From: Pseudomonadota bacterium
Lineage (GTDB): Bacteria; Pseudomonadota; Gammaproteobacteria; Burkholderiales; Burkholderiaceae_C
Direction: 5' to 3'
Assembly (NCBI GenBank): GCA_030538085.1
Contig: JAUNUR010000030.1
Coordinates: 1 to 35,246 of the forward strand
DNA length: 35,246 nucleotides
Shown here one piece after another: positions 1 to 8,118 of this stretch; position 1 is the first letter of the stretch; each line of letters opens with the position of its first letter. The position numbers were made by a program, and so were the translations under genes. A model generated the notes under the pieces. That model saw only the letters and a program-made list of their open reading frames with translations. It was not told the DNA's origin and searched no databases.

Positions 1-51
1 GATCGGATATCAGGTCACCGCTACGCCGGCTTGACGAGCTGTTGTTTCACT

Positions 52-930
52 TCAGTCCACGTCCGCCGTGCTGGGCGACACCTTGAACCAGCGCACCGCG
101 CCGCCCTTGGTGTGCAGCACGCGAAAGTCCAGTCCGCCCATACTGTGGCGCTCGCCCCGCTTGGGCACGTGGCCCATTTCGTGGGCGATCAGGCCGCCGA
201 TGGTGTCGAAGTCCACCTCCAGATCGCCATCGGGGTCGGCGCCCAGGTGCACGCCGAACGATTCATTGACGCGCTCCAGCGGCGTGTCGCCGGCCACGCG
301 CCAGGTGTTGTCGGCCAGGGCGAAAATGTCGCCCTCGTCGCCGTCGATGTCGAACTCGTCCTCGATCTCGCCGACGATCTGCTCCAGCACGTCCTCGATG
401 GTGATCAGCCCCGCGGTGCGGCCGAATTCGTCCACCACGATGGCCAGGTGGTTGCGGTTGACGCGGAAGGCCCGCAGCAACTCGTTCAGGCCCTTGCTCT
501 CGGGCACGAACACCGCCGGGCGCAGCAGCGTGCGCACGTTCAGCTCGGGCGCGCGCTGCAGCTTGAGCAGGTCCTTGCTCATCAGGATGCCGATGATGTT
601 CTCGCGCTCGCCCTGGTACACCGGAAAGCGCGAGTGCGCGGTGCGGATGACCTCCAGCAGCAGGTCCTCGTAAGGCGCGTCGATGTCCAGCAAGTCCATG
701 CGCGGGGCGGCCACCATGGCATCGCCCGCCGTCATGTCGGCCATGCGCAGCACGCCTTCCAGCATCACCCGGCTTTCGGCGTCGATGACTTCCTTGTCCT
801 CGGCCTCGGCCAGCGTGCCGATCAGCTCGTCCGTGGAATCGGGGCCGGGGCGAATGAACTCAACCAGTTTCTGGAACAGGCTGCGCTTGTCTTCGCGCTC
901 GCCGGAGCGAGCAGGGTGGGGGTCAGCCAC
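52..930 (-). CDS. corC: CorC/YbeX-type CBS-domain protein
   Basis: About 292 residues. This is the short, soluble CorC form: a pair of CBS domains (roughly residues 70-130 and 135-190, the second with the segment VVDEFGRTAGLITIEDVLEQ) followed by a CorC/HlyC transporter-associated domain ending near the C-terminus. No DUF21 membrane domain is present. The family is linked to magnesium/cobalt efflux and, in many Proteobacteria, sits next to lnt (apolipoprotein N-acyltransferase). Only 51 bases remain beyond the stop, so that partner cannot be seen. I prefer the GTG at 930 (VADPHPARSG...) because Burkholderiales homologues usually begin with a similar DPHPAR segment. The reading frame stays open to an ATG at 1017, which would add a hydrophobic 29-residue extension without family support. 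No strong ribosome binding site is visible at either start. Confidence 0.88.
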   Translation of the reverse strand: MADPHPARSGEREDKRSLFQKLVEFIRPGPDSTDELIGTLAEAEDKEVIDAESRVMLEGVLRMADMTAGDAMVAAPRMDLLDIDAPYEDLLLEVIRTAHSRFPVYQGERENIIGILMSKDLLKLQRAPELNVRTLLRPAVFVPESKGLNELLRAFRVNRNHLAIVVDEFGRTAGLITIEDVLEQIVGEIEDEFDIDGDEGDIFALADNTWRVAGDTPLERVNESFGVHLGADPDGDLEVDFDTIGGLIAHEMGHVPKRGERHSMGGLDFRVLHTKGGAVRWFKVSPSTADVD

Positions 931-1040
931 GGTGAGGAATGCAGGACATGCGGTGGTTGCGAGGAGAGCAAGGATAGCCCAACCACGTCCCCAACCCGCG
1001 CCCGGATCGTGAACCACCCCTCAATTCCACGCCGCGCGAA

Positions 1041-1751
1041 TCAACTGCCGGACTTGTGGCGGCCTTCGCGCACCGCGCCGCGCACTTCCTGCACGGTGGC
1101 CAGCATGCCACGGGCGCGCGAGACCTCCGCCTTCAACCAGTAGTCAACCTGGCCCACCTGGTCGGCGAACAACTCGCCCAAGCGGCTGGAGAAGCTGGCC
1201 TCGGGCAGCGTCAGGTGCGCTTCGCTTTCACTGCCATGGCGCTCGACCTCGGCGCCAGCGTTGCGGGCAATGCGGAGCATGGCGGTGTTTTCGCTCAGCG
1301 CGTGGATGTAGAGCGTCTTCACGCCATCGTTGACGGCATGGATGGCGGCCCGCTCGAACAGGCGCGAGCCATAGCCGCGACCGCGCGCATGGGCGGCCAC
1401 CGACACGCCGAATTCGGCGAAACCGGCCTCGGTCATTTCCACCGGGTAGGCGAGGTGCGCCATGGCGATCAGTTCCAGCTTGCGGTTGAAGATGCCGAAC
1501 AGCTGGTCGCGGCTGAAGTCCAGCTTGTCCACGTATTGCTGGATTTGCTGGTCGTTCGCGGCGTAGCCGAAGCGCAGGTAGCGGTCCTGGGGCGGCAGCG
1601 CCAACAGGTGCCGCGCTACCTGCTCGCGGTAGCGCGCGCCGATTTCACGAATCGGCACGATGGCCGAATGGGGTCTGGCCGGAGCGGGGCGGCTTGTGGC
1701 CGGCGTGCCGCTCTCGGGGCGGGGGGGCTTGGTGGTGTCCATGTCCGCCAT
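1041..1751 (-). CDS. GNAT-family N-acetyltransferase
   Basis: About 236 residues. A proline-rich N-terminal stretch of about 25 residues precedes a GNAT fold. The acetyl-CoA pyrophosphate-binding loop is visible as ARGRGYGSRLF, followed by a typical helix and the strand/turn LYIHALSENTAMLRIARNAG. The substrate cannot be told from sequence. The start at 1751 (MADMDTTKPP) is favoured over the upstream ATG at 1790 because the extra residues look unrelated to the family; a further ATG at 1742 is also possible. It lies upstream of and in the same direction as corC, with about 110 bases between them, so co-transcription is possible but not shown. The 5' side (1752-1872) is a short spacer leading to a MITE copy. 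Confidence 0.85.
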   Translation of the reverse strand: MADMDTTKPPRPESGTPATSRPAPARPHSAIVPIREIGARYREQVARHLLALPPQDRYLRFGYAANDQQIQQYVDKLDFSRDQLFGIFNRKLELIAMAHLAYPVEMTEAGFAEFGVSVAAHARGRGYGSRLFERAAIHAVNDGVKTLYIHALSENTAMLRIARNAGAEVERHGSESEAHLTLPEASFSSRLGELFADQVGQVDYWLKAEVSRARGMLATVQEVRGAVREGRHKSGS

Positions 1752-1872
1752 ATTAGGGTTATCCCGTAGAGTCTTCACTCCAATCTGCACGAATGCGCTC
1801 TCGTCCTACAAAACTGTGAACTTTTTGCCACGACTTGTGGTTCAGCCGCCATATCGGGGCAGGGATCAAGCC

Positions 1873-1877
1873 GTCAC
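1873..1877 (+). repeat. Target-site duplication of MITE copy 1 (left)
   Basis: The bases GTCAC lie immediately outside the left inverted repeat and are repeated exactly at 2196-2200 outside the right one. Confidence 0.85.
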
Positions 1878-2195
1878 CCTAGAAACGGCAGTTGGATGCG
1901 CCCGAGCGTGCCGTGATGGGCGTGCCAGGCAAGGGCAAGTGCCGCGGCTCCAAAGCTGCCTGCGCAGCTTTGGACGGCACGAGCGGCATCGGGCTCTGAC
2001 CGATGCGCGCCCTGCAAGGGAGAGGACGCGGCAGGCTCGTGCCTGCAAGGACGAGCAACGCGGCATGGCGCGGCCAGCGCGGTGCGATCGGGTGCATAGC
2101 GCGCTCACCCAGCAGGTGAATGTGATCGAAGCCATGAAAGTCAGCGTTCATGCGGGTTACCCAAGGATGGTGAGCGATCAACTGCCGTTTCTAGG
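1878..2195 (+). mobile_element. MITE-like element, copy 1 (318 bp)
   Basis: The ends are perfect 17-bp inverted repeats: CCTAGAAACGGCAGTTG at 1878-1894 and its reverse complement at 2179-2195. The element is flanked by the direct repeat GTCAC (1873-1877 and 2196-2200), a 5-bp target-site duplication. It holds no credible protein gene. Internal hairpins include a 10-bp perfect stem CCAAAGCTGC/GCAGCTTTGG and a smaller one, GCAGGC/GCCTGC. The same element recurs at 15038-15271 and 20869-21189. The CCTAGA start plus 5-bp duplication resembles IS1380-family ends (for example ISEcp1). That assignment is inference. Confidence 0.9.
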
Positions 2196-2241
2196 GTCAC
2201 TCCTCGCGCGGGTCGGACCCGAGAAGTCGGCGCCGTCTGCG

Positions 2242-2727
2242 TCATGCGGCGATGGGCAAGGCGGTGGTGGTCTTGACCCGGTCCATCACGAAGCTGGTCT
2301 TGCAGTCTTGCACCGAGGGATGGCGCAGCAGCGTGTCCATCATGAAGCGTGAGTACGCACTCATGTCCTGCACCACCAGGCGCAGCAAATAGTCCATCTC
2401 GCCCGTCAGGGCCACGCATTCCACCACCTCGGGCCAGGCTTGCACGCTGGCGCGAAACTCCTCCATGGGGTTGCGCTTGGCGTGTTCGGCGCGCTTTTCC
2501 AGCCGCACGTTGACATAAGCCGAAAGACCCAGCCCCAACGAATCGGCATTGACCAGCGCCACGTAGCCCGCGATGACGCCCGCCTCCTCCAGCTTGCGGA
2601 TGCGCCGCAGCACGGCGCTGGCCGACAGGCCGATCTCGGCGCCGATGGCGTCGTGCGGCGCACGGCCGTCGGCTTGCAGGTGGGCAAGGATGGCGCGATC
2701 AAGGCGGTCAAGCAAGGGAGGGGACAT
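2242..2727 (-). CDS. Lrp/AsnC-family transcriptional regulator
   Basis: 161 residues, normal family length. The N-terminal winged helix-turn-helix spans about residues 5-60 (LDRAILAHLQADGR ... SASAVLRRIRKLEEAGVI), followed by the RAM/AsnC ligand-binding domain with the expected VVECVALTGEMDYLLRLV segment. It is divergent from hppD with a 182-bp shared upstream region. By neighbour logic it probably controls hppD, as Lrp-type regulators next to aromatic amino acid catabolic genes often do; the effector may be an aromatic amino acid. That role is inference. The gene ends 46 bases from MITE copy 1. Confidence 0.93.
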   Translation of the reverse strand: MSPPLLDRLDRAILAHLQADGRAPHDAIGAEIGLSASAVLRRIRKLEEAGVIAGYVALVNADSLGLGLSAYVNVRLEKRAEHAKRNPMEEFRASVQAWPEVVECVALTGEMDYLLRLVVQDMSAYSRFMMDTLLRHPSVQDCKTSFVMDRVKTTTALPIAA

Positions 2728-2909
2728 GGCGGCACGCGGCTGAAGAAGCCCTGGATGGGATTGATTCGCATTATTTCAGCGCAAACCGGCGAACCAGCGC
2801 AAACATCTGGCGTTATTGGGTCGATTGCGCCCCGTGAAGGCCGAAAAACTCGAACCGTGCCAACCTACAGTGCTGGTACGCCGCCACACAATGCAACAAG
2901 GAGACAGAC

Positions 2910-4034
2910 ATGACCGCATCCACCACCGCCCGCCCCGGCACCACCTGGGACAACCCGATGGGCACCGACGGCTTCGAGTTCATCGAATACGCCGCGCCCG
3001 ACCCGCAGGCCATGGGCGCGCTGTTCGAGCGCATGGGCTTCACGGCCGTGGCCAAACACCGCCGAAAGAACGTGACGCTGTACCGCCAGGGCGAGATCAA
3101 CTTCATCATCAACGCTGAAGCAGACAGCTTTGCCCAGCGCTTTGCCAAGCTGCACGGGCCCAGCATCTGCGCTATCGCCTTCCGCGTGCAGGACGCCAAG
3201 GCGGCCTACGAGCGCGCCCTGTCGCTCGGCGCGTGGGCCTATGCGGGCCAGGCCGGCGCGGGCGAACTGAACATTCCGGCCATCAAAGGCATTGGCGACT
3301 CGATCATCTACCTGATCGACCGTTGGCGCGGCAAGGACGGCGCTAAAGCCGGCGATATCGGCAACATCGGCTTCTACGACGTCGATTTCGAGCCGCTGCC
3401 GGGCGTGAAAGGCGCCGCCATCAGCCCCACCGGCTACGGCATGACGGTGATCGACCACCTGACGCACAACGTGCACAAGGGCCGCATGGCCGAATGGTCG
3501 GGCTTCTACGAGCGGCTGTTCAACTTCCGCGAGGTGCGCTATTTCGACATCGAGGGGCAGGCGACGGGTGTGAAGAGCAAAGCGATGACCAGCCCGTGCG
3601 GGAAGATCCGCATCCCGATCAATGAAGAGGGCAACGAGAACAAGGGGCAGATTCAGGAATATCTGGACAGCTACGCGGGCGAGGGCGTGCAGCACATTGC
3701 GCTGGCGACCACCAACATCTACGAGACGGTGGATGCGCTGCAGATGGCGGGGGTGAAGCTGCTGAACACCAGCGAGACGTATTACGAGTTGCTGCCCAAG
3801 CGCATTCCGGGTTTGCAGGAGCCCATTGGCGAACTGCAGTCGCGCAACATCCTCGTTGACGGGCAGCCGGGCGAGCTGCTGCTGCAGATCTTCAGCGAGA
3901 ACCAGCTGGGGCCGATCTTCTTCGAGTTCATTCAGCGCAAGGGCAATGAGGGATTTGGCGAAGGCAACTTCAAGGCGCTGTTCGAGACGATGGAGCTGGA
4001 TCAGATGCGGCGGGGGGTGTTGAAGGCGACGTGA
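2910..4034 (+). CDS. hppD: 4-hydroxyphenylpyruvate dioxygenase
   Basis: 374 residues. It converts 4-hydroxyphenylpyruvate to homogentisate in tyrosine/phenylalanine breakdown. It is a two-module vicinal-oxygen-chelate protein; the C-terminal module carries the Fe(II) triad H183 (VIDHLTHNV), H262 (GVQHIAL) and E339 (FFEFIQRKG). The spacing (79 and 77 residues) is close to that of the known bacterial enzymes. The start is fixed by an AAGGAG ribosome binding site at 2898-2903, seven bases before the ATG. It stands alone: no homogentisate dioxygenase or fumarylacetoacetase gene is adjacent. The divergent Lrp/AsnC gene is the likely regulator. Downstream lie 0.5 kb of extragenic repeats, beginning with a strong hairpin that may also end the transcript. 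Confidence 0.96.
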   Translation: MTASTTARPGTTWDNPMGTDGFEFIEYAAPDPQAMGALFERMGFTAVAKHRRKNVTLYRQGEINFIINAEADSFAQRFAKLHGPSICAIAFRVQDAKAAYERALSLGAWAYAGQAGAGELNIPAIKGIGDSIIYLIDRWRGKDGAKAGDIGNIGFYDVDFEPLPGVKGAAISPTGYGMTVIDHLTHNVHKGRMAEWSGFYERLFNFREVRYFDIEGQATGVKSKAMTSPCGKIRIPINEEGNENKGQIQEYLDSYAGEGVQHIALATTNIYETVDALQMAGVKLLNTSETYYELLPKRIPGLQEPIGELQSRNILVDGQPGELLLQIFSENQLGPIFFEFIQRKGNEGFGEGNFKALFETMELDQMRRGVLKAT

Positions 4035-4091
4035 GTCGGCTTTGGTGGGGTTGGGAGCGCTGCTGGCCGGGAGTTCGCCCCGGCGGGCGAC

Positions 4092-4123
4092 CTACTTTCT
4101 TTTGCTCCGCCAAAAGAAAGTAG
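4092..4123 (+). repeat. 13-bp perfect hairpin (extragenic palindrome)
   Basis: CTACTTTCTTTTG pairs exactly with CAAAAGAAAGTAG around a 6-base loop. It starts 58 bases after the hppD stop. Known as a dispersed extragenic sequence in related genomes; it could also stop or stabilise the hppD transcript, although it lacks a T-run directly after the stem. Confidence 0.75.
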
Positions 4124-4411
4124 GCAAAGAAAAGGCGGCCCCACTGGCCGTGTCCCTCCGCTTCGCTGCGGGCAGCCTGCGATGCTCGGGCATGGGGCGG
4201 CGCTGCGGAACTCGCTTCGCGCTTGCAGCGCTGCGCTCAAACAACCGCAGCGAGTCAGAGCACGAAGCATGGGCTTGCTGCGCAGCCCATGCCCGCCCCA
4301 CGCCCTGCGCTTCTCGGCACGGCCAGAGGGGAGTTGATGAACTCCACACGGGCCATCGCTGCGCTCGGCCTTGGTTGGGTCAGCGCCGCTGCTTCGCGCG
4401 GCGTGCCTCTT

Positions 4412-4447
4412 GCTCCCTCTCCCTCTGGGAGAGGGTTGGGGTGAGGG
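4412..4447 (+). repeat. REP-like palindrome, CCCTCTCCC type
   Basis: The stem CCCTCTCcctctGGGAGAGGG is followed by TTGGGGTGAGGG, a pattern scattered between genes of many Proteobacteria. Lies in the gap between the convergent hppD and flippase-like genes. Confidence 0.65.
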
Positions 4448-4460
4448 CAGCTCAAGTTCA

Positions 4461-4516
4461 ATATTCATAGCTGCTCGCGCTCGTCATACGGCGACTTCAG
4501 GCCAGTTTCTTTTGAA
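4461..4516 (+). repeat. ATAGCTGC-type extragenic repeat, copy 1
   Basis: Shares the frame ATAGC(T/G)...GCGCT...loop...CTT(C/G)A(G/A)GCCA with copies at 10644-10697, 26630-26690 and, inverted, 35064-35110. Similar sequences are frequent between genes in Comamonadaceae (general knowledge). Function unknown. Confidence 0.55.
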
Positions 4517-4545
4517 ATCAAGCACAGACAAGCACAAACCACTAT

Positions 4546-5484
4546 TTATTTTGTAGTGTCCGCCTTCTCACTTGACGCTGGCAACCCAAACGCCAGCGCG
4601 CCCATCGCCCCCTGCGCCAGTTGGTACAGCCCATAGATCACCCCAACGCCCACCGCCGCCGGCGCGGCCACGCCGAAGGGCGCGAGCGATGCCACGGCCG
4701 CCGCCTCGCGCGTGCCCCAGCCACCAACGCTGACGGGCAGCGCCGCCATCAAGAACACCGGCGCGATGGCAAAGGCCCAAGCCCACGGCGACAGCTGCAC
4801 ACCCAGCGCCAGCCCGCCGCCAGCCAATGCAGCGGCCGACAGCACCTGCACCGCCGCCGAGGCGATGACCTGCCAGCCCAGTTGCAAATGGAAGTCGGGC
4901 CGGTCGACCGCTGCACGCAGGGGCGCCAGCCAGCCGGGGCGCCAGCGGCGCAGCAGCCAGGGCATGGCCCAGGGCAACGCCAGCCACAGCGCGGTGCCGG
5001 CCAGCATCAGGGCGATGAATACACCGGAGGGCAAGCGCAACCACGGCGCCAGCACGTCGGCGCACACGGCGGCGCCCAGGCCGCCGATGGCGCACAGCAT
5101 CCACAGGCCGCTCACGCGGTCGAGCACCACCGACCAGCTCGATGCCAGCGTGGGCTGGCCGGCGCGGCGCAGCACCACGGCGCGGTACACGTCGCCGCCC
5201 ACCACGGCACCGGGCAGCAGTGCGTTCAGGCCGATGGCCTGGAAGTACCAGCGCGTGGCGTCGCGCACGCTCACATCAGCGCCCAGCCAGCGCGCCAGCG
5301 CACGCCAACGCAGGGCCGAGACGATGTTGGACGCGATGGCCGCCACCAGCCCCGCCAGCAGCCAGCCAGGCTGTGCCTGCCGCAGTTGCGCCGCCACGCG
5401 CGCCGGATCGGCCAGCGCCACCACGGCGGCCAGCAGCGCCAGGCCCAGCAGGCCGCGCAGCAGGGCCTTGTGCGCACGCTTCAC
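4546..5484 (-). CDS. Flippase-like (UPF0104/LPG synthase TM-type) membrane protein
   Basis: 312 residues with about eight hydrophobic segments. Features of the lysylphosphatidylglycerol-synthase-type transmembrane domain are visible: ALRWRAL near residue 60, GAVVGGDVYRAVVLRR near 92-107, VVLDRVSGLW, and PVSVGGWGTREAAAV near 250. The family includes MprF-type flippases and partners of lipid-linked sugar enzymes. The start is GTG at 5484, overlapping the stop of the GT2 gene by four bases (GTGA), so translation is probably coupled. This pairing suggests it handles the polyprenyl-phosphate sugar made by the GT2 enzyme, or another lipid-linked substrate; that function is inference. The C-terminal tail (SSEKADTTK) is hydrophilic. 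Confidence 0.85.
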   Translation of the reverse strand: MKRAHKALLRGLLGLALLAAVVALADPARVAAQLRQAQPGWLLAGLVAAIASNIVSALRWRALARWLGADVSVRDATRWYFQAIGLNALLPGAVVGGDVYRAVVLRRAGQPTLASSWSVVLDRVSGLWMLCAIGGLGAAVCADVLAPWLRLPSGVFIALMLAGTALWLALPWAMPWLLRRWRPGWLAPLRAAVDRPDFHLQLGWQVIASAAVQVLSAAALAGGGLALGVQLSPWAWAFAIAPVFLMAALPVSVGGWGTREAAAVASLAPFGVAAPAAVGVGVIYGLYQLAQGAMGALAFGLPASSEKADTTK

Positions 5485-6488
5485 GCTATCGTTTGATGAG
5501 CTACCGACGCTGACGGCGTATCCGCCAAAGGCTGATTCGGCTCTGAATCAGGCACGTATTCCTCTGCATGGAACTGCGGCGCGCCGCCCGCCTCGTGGTA
5601 GATGCGTGTCAGCAACTCGCCGATCAGGCCGGCGCCGATCAGTTGCACGCCCATCAGCAGCAGCATCACGCCACCCAGCAGCAATGGCCGGTTGCCGATG
5701 TTGTGGCCGAACAGCTTCAGGATGAACAGCCAGCCCAGGATCAGCAAGCCCGGCGTGGCCAGCCACAGCCCCAGCCCGCCAAAGGCATGCAGCGGGCGCT
5801 GACGGTAGCGCATGAAGAAGACGATCAGGATCAGGTCGAGGATGACGCGGAAGGTGCGGTCGATGCCGTACTTGCTGACGCCGCGCGTGCGCGCGTGGTG
5901 GCGCACCGGCACCTCGGCGATGCGCGCGCCCGCCTCCTTGGCCAGCGAGGGGATGAAGCGGTGCAACTCGCCGTACAGGCGGATGCGGTCGATGATGGGG
6001 CGGCGGTACGCCTTCAGCGCACAGCCGTAGTCGTGCAGGTGCACGCCGGTGGCGCGCGAGGGCAGCTTGCGCGAGAGCTCGGCGTCCTGCCGATCCTTGC
6101 GCCAGCCGCTCACCATGTCGATGTCGGGGTCGGTCTCCAGCCGGTTGAGCAGCAGGGGAATGTCGTCCGGCTCGTTCTGCAGATCGGCATCCAGCGTGAC
6201 CACGTAGCGGCCGCGCACGCGGTCGAAGCCGGCCTGCAGCGCGCTCGACTGGCCGTAATTGCGCGCCAGCAGCACCGGGCGCAGCCAGGGCGTGGTGGCG
6301 GCCAGCTCACGCAGCCTGGCGCGGCTGCCGTCGGTGGAGCCATCGTCCACCGCCAGCAGTTCCCAGGTCAGCGACTGCCCCGCCATGGCCTGGCCGATGC
6401 GCGCCACCAGATCGGGCAGGTTCTCGACCTCGTTGTAGATCGGCACCACGATGGAGACATCGGGCGCCGGGGTGCGGTGCTGGGTCAT
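5481..6488 (-). CDS. ArnC/DPM-like glycosyltransferase family 2
   Basis: 335 residues. The GT-A fold begins VSIVVPIYNE, with LLAVDDGSTDGS (D48/D49) and the metal-binding DAD at 100-102 (TLDADLQNEPDDIP). The acceptor region HDYGCALKAYRR and two C-terminal membrane segments (about 237-259 and 269-293) match ArnC, RgtE and other polyprenyl-phosphate glycosyltransferases. It probably moves a sugar from a nucleotide donor to undecaprenyl phosphate on the cytoplasmic face. The start at 6488 (MTQHRTPAPD) is chosen over the open frame to 6677, whose extra 63 residues overlap the divergent gene and look non-coding. Odd: relative to ArnC about eight residues seem to be missing just before ATGVHLHDYGC, at a TCGCGC sequence, so a small in-frame deletion is possible. 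Confidence 0.92.
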   Translation of the reverse strand: MTQHRTPAPDVSIVVPIYNEVENLPDLVARIGQAMAGQSLTWELLAVDDGSTDGSRARLRELAATTPWLRPVLLARNYGQSSALQAGFDRVRGRYVVTLDADLQNEPDDIPLLLNRLETDPDIDMVSGWRKDRQDAELSRKLPSRATGVHLHDYGCALKAYRRPIIDRIRLYGELHRFIPSLAKEAGARIAEVPVRHHARTRGVSKYGIDRTFRVILDLILIVFFMRYRQRPLHAFGGLGLWLATPGLLILGWLFILKLFGHNIGNRPLLLGGVMLLLMGVQLIGAGLIGELLTRIYHEAGGAPQFHAEEYVPDSEPNQPLADTPSASVAHQTIA

Positions 6489-6591
6489 GGAACGTCTAAT
6501 TTGAGGCGGGATAATGGCCGTCGATTGTGCCTTGCGCCACGCTCCCCGCCTGCCGACAACGCGCGCGAGGTGCGGCCTTTTTCCGCTCCCT

Positions 6592-8118
6592 ATGAACGCT
6601 TTCGCGGCGCCCGGCGCCTCTTCACCAGTCTCGCCCCGCTCGCCCATCGCCCACCCGCTGGCGTGGCTGCTGGTCATCGCGCTGGCCCATGTGGCGGTGC
6701 GCGTGGCGATTTCACCGGCGCTGAAGTGGGACGAGGCCGAGCAAATGCTGTGGTCGCAGCAGCTGGCACTGGGCTACGGCGCGCAGCCACCGCTCTACAC
6801 CTGGCTGCAATGGGGCGTGAACCAGGTGTTCGGCCCCAGCGTGCTGGCGCTGTCCGTTCTGAAGCACGCGCTGCTGGCGCTGACCTACGTGTTGATGTAC
6901 CTGGCCGGGCGTGAACTGCTGGGGCCGCGGGGTGCCTGGTGGGCATCGGCCGGCATGCTGCTGCTGCCGCCGCTGGGCTGGGATTCGGTGCGCGACCAGA
7001 CCCACACCATTTTGGTGACGGCCATGACCTGTGCCGCCTGGTGGCTGTTGCTGCGCCTGGTCAAACGGCCTCGGCCAGCGGACTTCGCCTGGCTGGGGCT
7101 GGTGTGCGGTGCCGGCATGCTGGCCAAATACAGCTTCGCGCTGGTGATCGGGGCCATGCTGCTGGCCGCGCTGTCGGTGCCGCACGCGCGGCGGGCCTTG
7201 CTGTCGCGCGGCTGGTGGCTGGCGCCGCTGGTGGGCACGGTAATGGTGGCGCCACATGCCGGCTGGCTGCTGTCGCACCTGCACGAAGCCACCGCCGAGA
7301 CGCTGGACAAGATGCAGATCAGCGCGAATCTGTCATGGCACCAGGGGCTGGCCGGCCTGTTCAAGCACCTGATGGGCACCGTGCTGCTCTGGACACTGGT
7401 GGCGTTGTGGGCGTTTCGGGGTGCGTGGTGGCGCCGCCCGGTGGCGCCAGCGGCGCCATGGGCGCACCGGGTCTTCATGCGCTATCTGGCCGTGGTGCTG
7501 CTGGTGCTGTTGGGAATGGTGCTGGTGGGTGGCGTCACCAATTTCAGGGGTCGCTGGCTGCTGCCGCTGCTGTGCGTGGTGCCGCTGGCGGCCTTCGTTG
7601 CGCGGCCCGAGTTGCAATCGCATCCGCGCGGTGGCCGCTACACGGGGGCCGTGGTGGTATTCGCCATCCTTATTCTGGTGGCGGCGGGTGGGCGCCCATG
7701 GTTCAGCGGTTGGCGAGGCCAGGTGGACGAATTGAACCACCCCGCCGATAAGCTGGGCCTGGCGCTGCGGCAGGCGGGCTACGACGGGCGCGGCACCATC
7801 GTGGCGGCCGATCACATGATGGCGGGCATGTTGCGCACGCGGTTTCCGGGCGCCCCGGTCGATGCCTGCATGTCCAGTCAGGGCGAAGTGCCGGCGTGCG
7901 TGGCCGCCGCGGCCGAGCGCGCTCGGGCGGCGGGTCAGGGCTGGCTGCTGGTGTCGCGCGCCGACAGGCTGGAGCCAGACTGGTGGGCGCGGGCGCGCGG
8001 TGGCGCCCCGGCCATTCAGGAGCAATCCATCGAGCTGCCATTCCGCATGGCGCGCGAGGGCATGGCCCCCGCGCGCTACCAGTTCAGTTGGCAACCCGCT
8101 CAGGCGGCCATGCAATGA
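6592..8118 (+). CDS. GT39 (ArnT/PMT-like) lipid-linked sugar transferase
   Basis: 508 residues from the ATG at 6592, with about ten to twelve membrane segments. The first periplasmic loop carries the acidic pair of the PMT_2 family, WDEAEQ (D47/E48), followed by QPPLYTWLQW. This arrangement is typical of enzymes that take a sugar from a polyprenyl-phosphate donor and transfer it to lipid A, core oligosaccharide or another acceptor in the periplasm. The C-terminal region (about 390-508) is soluble and variable. The frame is open upstream to 6514, but that part would cover the divergent promoter region. The stop overlaps the ATG of the epimerase gene (ATGA). Divergent from the GT2 gene, which is the likely producer of its donor. 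Confidence 0.88.
   Translation: MNAFAAPGASSPVSPRSPIAHPLAWLLVIALAHVAVRVAISPALKWDEAEQMLWSQQLALGYGAQPPLYTWLQWGVNQVFGPSVLALSVLKHALLALTYVLMYLAGRELLGPRGAWWASAGMLLLPPLGWDSVRDQTHTILVTAMTCAAWWLLLRLVKRPRPADFAWLGLVCGAGMLAKYSFALVIGAMLLAALSVPHARRALLSRGWWLAPLVGTVMVAPHAGWLLSHLHEATAETLDKMQISANLSWHQGLAGLFKHLMGTVLLWTLVALWAFRGAWWRRPVAPAAPWAHRVFMRYLAVVLLVLLGMVLVGGVTNFRGRWLLPLLCVVPLAAFVARPELQSHPRGGRYTGAVVVFAILILVAAGGRPWFSGWRGQVDELNHPADKLGLALRQAGYDGRGTIVAADHMMAGMLRTRFPGAPVDACMSSQGEVPACVAAAAERARAAGQGWLLVSRADRLEPDWWARARGGAPAIQEQSIELPFRMAREGMAPARYQFSWQPAQAAMQ

Larger units (their letters stand above)
4035..4545. repeat. Gene-free repeat island after hppD
   Basis: About 510 bases without a credible gene. Short ORFs on both strands cross it but show no protein signature. 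It contains, in order: a perfect hairpin (4092-4123) within a stretch resembling the common 'CTTTCTTTTGCT...CAAAAGAAAG' repeat of Comamonadaceae and Xanthomonadaceae, a GC-rich middle, a 'CCCTCTCCC...GGGAGAGGG' extragenic palindrome (4412-4447), and a copy of the 'ATAGCTGC/ACCAGCGC' repeat (4461-4516). Confidence 0.7.

Noticed and set aside
31-1143. Long plus-strand ORF opposite corC and the GNAT gene
   Set aside because: It is antisense to two recognisable genes, has no family features and an Ala/Val/His/Gln-rich composition typical of GC-rich shadow frames.
1660-2352. ORFs within and across the MITE copies
   Set aside because: The encoded segments recur only because the element is repeated; they differ by frame-breaking indels in copy 2 and have no protein signature.
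2765-2784. AT-rich imperfect palindrome between the Lrp gene and hppD as an Lrp operator
   Set aside because: The arms match poorly (TTCGC against GCGCAA) and no second copy was seen, so the site cannot be supported, although an operator somewhere in 2728-2909 is likely.
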